The notes under the pieces were generated by a model. That model did not search any database. It was not told the DNA's origin and saw only the letters and a program-made list of their open reading frames with translations. A DNA stretch of 46,587 nt, from NCBI RefSeq assembly GCF_000718095.1, contig NZ_JOEI01000039.1, positions 1 through 46,587 of the forward strand, read 5' to 3'. The translations under genes were made by a program, and so were the position numbers. Below are positions 41,201 through 46,587 of the stretch, piece after piece. The stretch comes from Streptomyces scopuliridis RB72 (GTDB lineage: Bacteria; Actinomycetota; Actinomycetes; Streptomycetales; Streptomycetaceae). The first letter of the stretch is position 1; each line of letters begins with the position of its first letter.

Positions 41201-44200
41201 CGCTCAGCAGCTGCGGCTGCTGGAGGTCGGCGAGGACCACGGTCGGCTCGGGCTCCACCACCACGCGGAGCAGCGCGGAGACCGCGAGAGCGGGGTCGAG
41301 CGCGCTCGGTCCCGCCTGGTGAGCGGACGGACCTGCGGGGGCGGACTGGCCGGCCATGCCGCCGCCGTCCCACGCGCCCCAGGCGATCGAGGTCGCGGGC
41401 AGACCGAGGGACCGGCGCCGCTCGGCCAGTGCGTCGAGGACAGTGTTGGCGGCGGCGTAGTTGGCCTGGCCGGGGTTGCCCACGGCGCCCGCCACCGAGG
41501 AGAACAGCGCGAACACCGACAGATCGAGATCCCGGGTCAGTTCGTCGAGCAGCAGCGCCGAGGCGACCTTCGCGCGGAACACCGTCTCGAACCGCTCGGC
41601 CGTCAGCCCGGCCAGCACCCCGTCGTCCAGGACCCCCGCCGTATGCACCACACCCGTCAGCGGGGCGTCCTCGGGGACGGCGGCGAGGACGCGCCTCAGC
41701 TGGTCCCTGTCGGCGGCGTCACAGGCGGTGAGGGTGACCCGCGCGCCGAGAGCGGTCAGTTCCGCCCGCAGCTCCTCGGCGCCGGGCGCGTCCGGGCCCC
41801 GGCGGCTCAGCAGTACGAGATGCCCGACGCCCTCGCTCGCCAGCCGGCGTGCGACATGGGCGCCGAGCGCGCCCGTACCGCCGGTGATGAGCACTGTGCC
41901 GGACGGCTGCCACCGCTCCTCGGCGGCCCCCGCGCTCTCCGTGCTGGGCGCGGGCGTCATCCTGCGGCCGAACACGCCCGAGGCGCGGACCGCCACCTGG
42001 TCCTCGCCGTCGCGGCCGGCCAGGACGGCGATGAACCGCCGTACGGACCGCTCGTCCAGCTCCTCGGGCAGATCGGCCAGCCCGCCCCACTGGCGGGGGT
42101 GTTCGAGCGCCGCGACTCTGCCGAGGCCCCAGACGGCGGCCTGCGCCGGACTGGCCGGCGGCTCGGAGTGGACGGGTGAGACGGCGCCGCGCGTGACGGC
42201 CCAGAGGGGGGCCGTGATGCCCGCGTCGCCGAGCGCGCGGGTGAGTGCGGCGGTGGCGATCAGCCCGGCGGGCACACCGGCCGGGCCGGCCGACTCGTCC
42301 AGGGCCAGCAGCGACACCACACCCGCGATCTCCGCCGGGGCGTCCGAGGCGGCCTCGGTCAGCCGGGCGACCAGGCCGGTCGCGTCGAGTGCGCCGGTGT
42401 CGACCCGTACGGCGGCCGGGCCGAGCCCGTCGATCAGCGAGGCCACCCACGCGTCGGCGGTCCCCGGCGCGGGCGCCAGTACCAGCCAGGTCCCGGACAG
42501 CGTGGCCGCGGAGCCGCTGACGGTCAGCGGCTTCCAGCTCTGCCGGTAGCGCCACGCGTCCACGGCCGAGCGGGTCTTGCGCCGGGTGCGCCACGACGAC
42601 AGCGCGGGCAGTACGGCCCCGAGCGAGTCGCCGTCCACGTCCAGTCCGGCGGCGAGGGACTCCAGATCCTCCCGCTCCACGGCGGCCCAGAACTCCGCGT
42701 CGACCGGGTCCGTACCGTCGGCGGGCGCGGCCCCGACCACCTCGGGCCAGAACCGTTCACGCTGGAAGGCGTAGGTCGGCAGATCAACCTGGCGCGCGCC
42801 GGTGCCCGCGAAGACCCCGGTCCAGTCGACGGCGGCACCCGCGACATGCAGCCGGGCCACCGCGGTGACCAGCGCGGCTTCCTCGTCACGGTCCTTGCGC
42901 AGCGCCGGGACCACCACGGCGGTGGCCGGCACGGACTCGCGGGCCATCGCGGAGAGCACCCCGTCCGGGCCCAGCTCCAGGAACGTACCGACGCCCCGGT
43001 CGGCGAGCGCGCGTACGCCGTCGGCGAAGCGGACGGCCTCGCGGACATGGCGTACCCAGTAGTCGGCGCTGGAGAGTTCGCCGGCCGTCGCGGGACCGCC
43101 CGTCAGGTTGGACACGACGGGAAGGGCCGGTTCGGCGTACGTCAGGCCCTCGGCGACGGTGCGGAACTCGTCCAGCATCGGGTCCATCAGCGGTGAGTGG
43201 AACGCGTGCGAGACGCGCAGCCGGCTCGTCTTGCGGCCCTGGGCCTCCAGTCGGGCCGCGACCTCCAGCACGGTGTTCTCGGCGCCCGAAATCACCACGG
43301 ACGAGGGGCCGTTGACGGCGGCGATCGACACCTCGCCGGACAGCAACGGAAGGACCTCGTCCTCCGTCGCCTGCACCGCGACCATCGCACCACCGGCCGG
43401 CAGCGCCCCCATCAGCCGAGCACGGGCCGCCACCAGCCGGGCCGCGTCCTCCAGCGAGAACACCCCCGCCACATGTGCCGCCGCGATCTCACCGATCGAA
43501 TGACCGGCGACGAAGTCCGGGACCACACCCCACGACTCCACCAACCGGAACAACGCCACCTCGACCGCGAACAACGCCGGCTGAGTGAAGCCCGTGTCGT
43601 TCAGCAGCTCGGCGTCGTCGCCCCACATCACCCCACGCAGCGAACGCCCCAACTCGGCGTCCAGCGCGGTCAGTACGGAGTCCAGCGCCTCCGCGAAGAC
43701 CGGGAACCGGCCGTACATCTCGGTGTGCTCCCGCGCGAAGGCCCTGAGCCGGTCGAGCTGTCCGTCCAGCGCCGCTTCGCTCTTGGCCGAGACGAGCCAC
43801 GGCACGGCGCGCGGGGCGACCCCGGGCGTGACCGGCCCGCCCTCGGCGGTGTCCCGCTCCGGGTCGGCCTGCTCCAGGACCACATGCGCGTTCGTGCCGC
43901 TGATCCCGAAGGACGAGACGCCCGCCCGGCGGGCGCGTCCGGTCTCCGGCCACGCGGTGGTGTCGGAGAGCAGTTCCACGGCCCCCGCCGACCAGTCGAC
44001 ATGGCTTGACGGCTCGGTCAGATGCAGCGTCTTCGGGAGCGTCCCGTGCCGCAGCGCCATCACCATCTTCACCAGGCCGGCGGCGCCCGCCGCGGCCTGG
44101 GTGTGGCCGATGTTGGACTTCACGGAGCCCAGCAGCAGCGGCAGGTCCTGGTCGCGGTCCTGGCCGTAGGTGGCCAGCAGCGCCTGGGCCTCGATCGGGT

Positions 44201-46587
44201 CACCGAGCGGTGTGCCGGTGCCGTGCGCCTCGACCGCGTCGACCTCGGCCGGGGAGAGCCCCGCGTTGGCGAGCGCCTGCCGGATCACGCGCTGCTGCGC
44301 GGGCCCGTTGGGGGCCGTCAGCCCGTTCGAGGCGCCGTCCTGATTGACGGCGGAGCCCCGTACGACCGCCAGCACCTGGTGTCCGTTGCGCCGCGCGTCC
44401 GAGAGCCGCTCCAGGACCAGCACGGCCGCGCCCTCGGACCAGCCGGTGCCGTCGGCGGAGTCGGAGAACGCCTTGCACCGGCCGTCGCCGGCCAGTCCGC
44501 CCATCCGGGAGAAGCCGGCGAAGTTCGCGGAGGTGGTCATCACCGTCACGCCGCCCGCGAGGGCGAGCGAGCACTCACCACTGCGCAGCGCCTGGGCGGC
44601 GAGATGCAGCGAGACGAGGGACGACGAGCAGGCGGTGTCGACCGACATCGCGGGGCCCTCCAGGCCCAGCGCGTAGGCCAGCCGGCCGGAGACGACGCTG
44701 ACCGCGAGGCCGGTGGTGGCGTGGCCCGCCATGTCGTCCTTCGACCGCATGACGAGGCCGACGTAGTCCTGGCCGCTGACGCCGACGAAGACGCCGGTGC
44801 GGCTGCCGCGCAGGGTGGCCGGGTCGATGCCCGCGCGTTCCGCCGCCTCCCAGGAGACTTCGAGCAGGACGCGCTGCTGCGGGTCCATGGCGAGGGCCTC
44901 GCGCGGCGAGATGCCGAAGAATCCGGCGTCGAAGTCGGCGACGTCGCGCAGGAATCCGCCCTGGCCCTCGATCGCGCCGATGGAGGCGTCGGCCTCCCAG
45001 CCTCGGTCGTCGGGGAAGCCTGAGATGGCGTCGCCGCCCGAGAGCACCAGCTCCCAGAGCCCTTCGGGGGACTCCACGCCGCCGGGGAAGCGGCAGCTCA
45101 TGCCGACGATCGCGATCGGGTCGTCGGTGGCGTCGGCGCTGTCGCGCGACTCGCGCGCGGTGACGGCCGCGACGTCGTCCTCGCCGACCAGTTCGTCGAG
45201 GAGATACGCGGCGAGCCTGGCCGGTGTCGGGTAGTCGAAGATGAGGGTGGCGGGCAGCGTCAGTCCGGTGGCGGACGCCAGCCGGTTGCGCAGTTCGACG
45301 GCGGTCAGCGAGTCGAAGCCGAGCTGCCTGAACTCCCGTTCCACGGCGATGGCCTCGGGCGAGGAGTGCGCGAGCACCACCGCCGCCTCAGCGCGGACGA
45401 GGTCGGTCAGCAGCCGGGGCCGCTCGTTCTCGCGCAGCGCGGCCAGCCGCTCGACGAGGCCCGCGCGGGACACTCCGGCGGCTCCGCTCTTCGCGGCGCG
45501 GCGGCCGGTCCGTACGAGCCCGCGCAGAAGGGCCGGGACACCGGCCGCGGAGGGGATCGCGCCGCCGCCGATGGAGAGCGGGACGACGAGCGCCTCGTCG
45601 CTCGCGGTGGCGGCGTCGAAGAGCGCCAGGCCCTGTTCGACCGAGAGCAGCGGCATTCCGGACCCGCTGCTGACCCGGCGTACGTCGTGGTCCTCCAGCG
45701 TGCTGGTCATGCCCACGCCCTGCTCCCAGGCGCCCCAGGCCAGCGAGAGCGCGGGCAGTCCCTGGGCGCGGCGGTGCGCGGCCAGCGCGTCGAGGAAGGT
45801 GTTGCCTCCCGCGTAGTTGGCCTGTCCGGGGCTGCCCATGACGCCGGCCGTCGACGAATACACCACGAACGCGGCCAGATCGAGATCGCGGGTCAGCTCA
45901 TGCAGATTCCACGCCGCGTCGACCTTGGGACGCAGCACACCGGCCAGGCGCTCGGGGGTCAGTGAGCCGACGATGCCGTCGTCCAGCACACCCGCCGTGT
46001 GCACCACGGCCGTCAGCGGGTGCGCGGCGGGGACGGACGTCAGCAGCTCGGCCAGCGCCTCCCGGTCCGCCACGTCGCACGCGGCGACCGACACCTCCGC
46101 GCCCATGGTCCGCAGTTCCGCCGCCAGTTCGGCGGCTCCGGGGGCCTCCACTCCGCGCCGACTGGTGAGCACGAGGTGCCGTACGCCGCGCTCCGCGACG
46201 AGGTGGCGGGCCAGCACACCGCCCAGACCGCCCGTGCCGCCGGTGATCAGGACCGTGCCCTCGGGGTTCCATACGGGCGGCATGGTGAGCACGATCTTGC
46301 CGATGTGCTTGGCCATGCTCATGAACCGGAACGCGTCGCGCGCCCGCCGTACGTCCCACGACCGGACCGGCAGCGGCTCCAGTACGCCGCGGTCGAACAG
46401 CTCGCCCAACTCGACCAGCATCCGCTGGATGCCGTCGGGGCCGACCCAGCCGAGGTCGAAGGACTGGTAATGCACGCCCTCGGGCAGCTCGGCGGCCTCC
46501 CGGATGTCGGTCTTGCCCATCTCCAGGAACCGGCCGCCGGGGCCGACCAGCCGCAGCGACGCGTCCACGAACTCACCGGCCAGCGAG
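35295..46587 (-). CDS. nysJ: NysJ-type modular polyketide synthase, partial (5' end missing)
   Basis: The frame is open to the right edge ([13 protein letters not shown], an ER core sequence), so the N-terminus and the KS-AT-DH of the first module lie outside. About 3760 residues are present; the nystatin protein has roughly 5400. Residue numbers here count from the codon at 46568. Order: ER(C-terminal)-KR-ACP (module 15), KS-AT-KR-ACP (16), KS-AT-DH(inactive)-KR-ACP (17), then a C-terminal docking region (about 3690-3757, ending [10 protein letters not shown]) for NysK. Module 16 lacks the start of its AT but the frame is kept. The ER placement, two modules before the last NysJ module, is that of nystatin. 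It is followed by nysK after 51 bases and probably co-transcribed. Confidence 0.93.
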   Translation of the reverse strand, partial: SLAGEFVDASLRLVGPGGRFLEMGKTDIREAAELPEGVHYQSFDLGWVGPDGIQRMLVELGELFDRGVLEPLPVRSWDVRRARDAFRFMSMAKHIGKIVLTMPPVWNPEGTVLITGGTGGLGGVLARHLVAERGVRHLVLTSRRGVEAPGAAELAAELRTMGAEVSVAACDVADREALAELLTSVPAAHPLTAVVHTAGVLDDGIVGSLTPERLAGVLRPKVDAAWNLHELTRDLDLAAFVVYSSTAGVMGSPGQANYAGGNTFLDALAAHRRAQGLPALSLAWGAWEQGVGMTSTLEDHDVRRVSSGSGMPLLSVEQGLALFDAATASDEALVVPLSIGGGAIPSAAGVPALLRGLVRTGRRAAKSGAAGVSRAGLVERLAALRENERPRLLTDLVRAEAAVVLAHSSPEAIAVEREFRQLGFDSLTAVELRNRLASATGLTLPATLIFDYPTPARLAAYLLDELVGEDDVAAVTARESRDSADATDDPIAIVGMSCRFPGGVESPEGLWELVLSGGDAISGFPDDRGWEADASIGAIEGQGGFLRDVADFDAGFFGISPREALAMDPQQRVLLEVSWEAAERAGIDPATLRGSRTGVFVGVSGQDYVGLVMRSKDDMAGHATTGLAVSVVSGRLAYALGLEGPAMSVDTACSSSLVSLHLAAQALRSGECSLALAGGVTVMTTSANFAGFSRMGGLAGDGRCKAFSDSADGTGWSEGAAVLVLERLSDARRNGHQVLAVVRGSAVNQDGASNGLTAPNGPAQQRVIRQALANAGLSPAEVDAVEAHGTGTPLGDPIEAQALLATYGQDRDQDLPLLLGSVKSNIGHTQAAAGAAGLVKMVMALRHGTLPKTLHLTEPSSHVDWSAGAVELLSDTTAWPETGRARRAGVSSFGISGTNAHVVLEQADPERDTAEGGPVTPGVAPRAVPWLVSAKSEAALDGQLDRLRAFAREHTEMYGRFPVFAEALDSVLTALDAELGRSLRGVMWGDDAELLNDTGFTQPALFAVEVALFRLVESWGVVPDFVAGHSIGEIAAAHVAGVFSLEDAARLVAARARLMGALPAGGAMVAVQATEDEVLPLLSGEVSIAAVNGPSSVVISGAENTVLEVAARLEAQGRKTSRLRVSHAFHSPLMDPMLDEFRTVAEGLTYAEPALPVVSNLTGGPATAGELSSADYWVRHVREAVRFADGVRALADRGVGTFLELGPDGVLSAMARESVPATAVVVPALRKDRDEEAALVTAVARLHVAGAAVDWTGVFAGTGARQVDLPTYAFQRERFWPEVVGAAPADGTDPVDAEFWAAVEREDLESLAAGLDVDGDSLGAVLPALSSWRTRRKTRSAVDAWRYRQSWKPLTVSGSAATLSGTWLVLAPAPGTADAWVASLIDGLGPAAVRVDTGALDATGLVARLTEAASDAPAEIAGVVSLLALDESAGPAGVPAGLIATAALTRALGDAGITAPLWAVTRGAVSPVHSEPPASPAQAAVWGLGRVAALEHPRQWGGLADLPEELDERSVRRFIAVLAGRDGEDQVAVRASGVFGRRMTPAPSTESAGAAEERWQPSGTVLITGGTGALGAHVARRLASEGVGHLVLLSRRGPDAPGAEELRAELTALGARVTLTACDAADRDQLRRVLAAVPEDAPLTGVVHTAGVLDDGVLAGLTAERFETVFRAKVASALLLDELTRDLDLSVFALFSSVAGAVGNPGQANYAAANTVLDALAERRRSLGLPATSIAWGAWDGGGMAGQSAPAGPSAHQAGPSALDPALAVSALLRVVVEPEPTVVLADLQQPQLLSALLSLRPSPLLADLPEARKALTAVREARRESESAASGLRERLSVATGADRTAVLLTLVRTQAAAVLGHTGADAIRGDKAFRDLGFDSLTAVELSNRLTETTGLALPAGLVFDYPNPHALAGHLLTELLGEETGEKTGARTGPGAPGTALAGVTDDPVVIVGMACRFPGGVRSPEDLWQLLTEGRDGIAEFPTDRGWNLDVLAGDGQGRSATREGGFLYEAADFDPGFFDISPREALAMDPQQRLLLETAWEAFERTGTDPASLRGSQTGVFVGTNGQDYANLILRANEDVEGHAGTGLAASVISGRLSYAFGFEGPAVTVDTACSSSLVALHWAAQALRAGECSMALVGGVTVMSTSTSFAGFTRQGGLAPDGRCKAFSDSADGTGWSEGVGLVVVERLSDARRHGHEILAVLRGSAVNQDGASNGLTAPNGPSQQRVIRQALASGGLTPADVDAVEAHGTGTTLGDPIEAGALLATYGRDRDPERPLLLGSVKSNLGHTQAAAGVAGVLKMVLALRHGRLPRTLHVSEPSTRVNWSSGAVELLTEQREWPETGHARRAGVSSFGISGTNAHVVLEQAPRAEPVAPAPAPEVAPAAVPWLVSAKSEAALDAQLDRLRSFVADRPGLSPLDLGRSLAESRSAFEHRAVLMAPGGSSDASQVARGVAVERPAAVLFSGQGSQRLGMGRELYERFPVFADALDSVLAHLDGELTRPLREVIWGDDAGTLNRTAYTQPALFAIEVALFRLVESWGVTPDYVAGHSIGEIAAAHVAGVFSLADAARLVAARARLMEALPEGGAMVAVEATEDEVRPLLSGEVAIAAVNGPTAVVISGAEDQVLKTAERLAAGGRRTSRLPVSHAFHSPLMDPMLEGFRTVAEKLTYEAPRIPVVSNLTGEPATAGELCSAGYWVRHVREAVRFADGVRTLAGKGVGTFLELGPDGVLSALVHASVPDEAVVVPVLRKDRPEELTAVTALARLHAHGVPTDWTGIFAGTGARRVELPTYAFQRERYWPSVSSAVAGDASGLGLVAAGHPLLGAAMTVAGSDDVVLTGRLSLPAHPWLAAHRISDGPVPLPAAAFAELAVRAGDEVGCELIEELTVESGLFVPEEGAVRIQVRVGAADEAGRRSLDVHARPEAGSDLPWTRHATGVLAAGDGEVTPDEEFDTSVWPPSGAQVVEFEEDDAGPRTAWRRDGVVFAEVALDEEADRGGAFTIHPTLLDAAVRAAGLLDTDATAEGVEAFAWRGLTLHAGAATALRVRLTDTGQDTVSLVAVDADGAPVISVRSLAVRPAADAAPAEAGATGERASLFGVVWEAAPAPEAPASAGLRWAVVGADPAGLATALDAAGPADGVPAVRAGSLAELLDSEGLLPDVVLAPVIGDPSGAEDVPGAARTMTTAALDLLRAWSADRRTAVSRLVFVTRRAVAVGAEDVRDLAAAPVWGLVRSAQLEEPGSFLLLDLDDTDALGKALTALPGLLEAAESQAALRDGAVQVARLARLSESGVTPPPDRIRSWDRDGTVLITGGTGGLGSTLARHLVTAHGMKHLLLAGRRGPDAPGAEELRAELTAHGVEVTVAACDVADRTALGALLAAVPAEHPLTAVVHTAGVLGDATIGSLTPALIDRILRPKADAAWQLHEMTRELAPGLAGFVLYSSVAGLMGGPGQGNYAAANTFLDALAAHRAALGLPAVSLAWGPWTSDTGMTGTLSDTDLRRISRSDLAPLSVEQGLALFDAANARDEALVVPVRIAAGAGPATVPSTAEIPGILRGLVRTKRRTAANRSRATGANRSRATGLTGRLEGLNAEEREAALVELVRTETAAVLGHATPDAVPADRDFSRLGFDSLMAVELRTRLTAATGVRLSATLVFDHPTPLAVAGHLLPALFGADTSGTDGSPLAALDQLEAAFTDGTLDEVTRTGVAGRLRRLLARWDGAAPETGEAVVTERIEAASADEILAFIDNELGRSTDS
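35560..40743 (-). other. PKS module 17: KS-AT(malonyl)-DH(inactive)-KR-ACP
   Basis: KS Cys2113. The AT is complete ([10 protein letters not shown], Ser2550 in GHSIGE, HAFH). The DH region (about 2818-3090) is degenerate: HxxxGxxxxP reads [12 protein letters not shown] with an extra Asp; the YGPxFQGL block is replaced by a short acidic stretch ([12 protein letters not shown]); DxxxH reads DAAVR. It should not dehydrate, so a hydroxyl remains (C-5 equivalent). The KR (from about 3306) has [12 protein letters not shown] and GGPGQGNY. The ACP Ser is Ser3632. Confidence 0.88.
35824..35871 (-). repeat. 24-bp tandem duplication in the KR-ACP linker of module 17
   Basis: Units 35824-35847 and 35848-35871 are adjacent 24-base direct repeats with one mismatch. 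They encode a repeated NRSRATGA / NRSRATGL octapeptide in the linker before the last ACP of NysJ. The duplication is in frame and in a flexible region, so it is probably neutral. Confidence 0.85.
40820..45125 (-). other. PKS module 16: KS-AT(truncated)-KR-ACP
   Basis: The KS nucleophile is Cys647 (VDTACSSS). The KS-AT linker reads [20 protein letters not shown], going straight from linker to mid-AT. Against module 17, about 60-65 residues, including [13 protein letters not shown], are absent, without loss of frame (junction 43716/43717). The rest of the AT is present: Ser1024 in GHSIGE and HAFH for malonyl. No DH. The KR (from about 1555) has [12 protein letters not shown] and GNPGQANY. The ACP Ser is Ser1876. 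A hydroxyl at the C-7 equivalent is expected if the AT is really complete. Confidence 0.85.
43472..43716 (-). repeat. AT segment near-identical to one in nysC
   Basis: Partner of 2601-2845: the same length with about six differences. Identity ends at 43716, exactly where the AT N-terminal block is missing in both copies. Confidence 0.85.
45190..46587 (-). other. PKS module 15 (partial): ER-KR-ACP
   Basis: The ER C-terminal part has [13 protein letters not shown] and [13 protein letters not shown]. The KR (from about residue 102) has [12 protein letters not shown] in [10 protein letters not shown] and GSPGQANY, a B1 pattern. The ACP Ser is Ser420 in LGFDSL. An ER implies full reduction to a methylene, which in nystatin numbering is the saturated C8-C9 stretch. 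KS, AT and DH of this module are outside the window. Confidence 0.85.

Noticed and set aside
1..46587. CRISPR arrays, tRNA/rRNA genes, insertion sequences with transposase, riboswitches
   Set aside because: None seen: no regularly spaced short repeats, no tRNA-like cloverleaf in the gaps, no transposase motifs. Repetition in the window comes from PKS domains.
1..46587. A previously undescribed biological system
   Set aside because: All genes fit a known polyene macrolide pathway. The unusual points are structural (breaks, mobile repeat, operators), not a new enzyme class.

Overview
The window is high-GC actinobacterial DNA, very probably from Streptomyces: strong G/C at third codon positions, GTG starts, and large type I modular polyketide synthase (PKS) genes. 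It is the core of a glycosylated polyene macrolide cluster of the nystatin/amphotericin family. The gene order nysJ-nysK-nysL / nysM-nysN-nysDII-nysDI / nysA-nysB-nysC and the protein lengths match that family closely. The symbols used here are the nystatin ones. No stretch longer than 300 bases lacks a gene.

Layout, right to left on the minus strand. At the right edge lies the 3' part of nysJ (modules 15-17; the first module is cut inside its enoylreductase). Next is nysK (module 18 plus thioesterase), then nysL (CYP161-type P450 hydroxylase). On the plus strand, 23735-27714 carries nysDI (mycosaminyltransferase), nysDII (sugar aminotransferase), nysN (CYP105H-type methyl oxidase) and nysM (ferredoxin). 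They diverge from nysA across a 248-bp control region and converge on nysL across a perfect hairpin. Back on the minus strand follow nysA (loading module with a Ser-for-Cys KS), nysB (modules 1 and 2, methylmalonyl-specific) and the start of nysC (module 3 and a second module cut by the left edge, again inside an enoylreductase).

Working together: NysA supplies the acetate starter. NysB adds two propionate units with hydroxyls. NysC starts the olefinic part. NysJ and NysK finish the polyol and cyclise the chain. NysN with ferredoxin NysM oxidises the exocyclic methyl to a carboxyl. NysDII makes GDP-mycosamine, NysDI attaches it, and NysL hydroxylates the ring late. The reducing pattern of the last four modules (ER; KR only; dead DH + KR; dead DH + KR + TE) is nystatin-like, not amphotericin-like.

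Main anomalies. Two acyltransferase domains (nysC second module, nysJ module 16) lose the same N-terminal segment at the same breakpoint, next to about 245 bp that is about 97-98% identical between them. A second break in nysC shifts frame again. Both window ends lie in ER domains. These point first to collapsed repeats in the assembly, although real deletions cannot be excluded from sequence alone. Also notable are a 76-bp MITE-like element that supplies the nysB stop codon, strong hairpins between nysB/nysC and nysK/nysL, and three PAS-LuxR-type operator candidates between nysA and nysDI. I saw no enzyme system of an unknown class.
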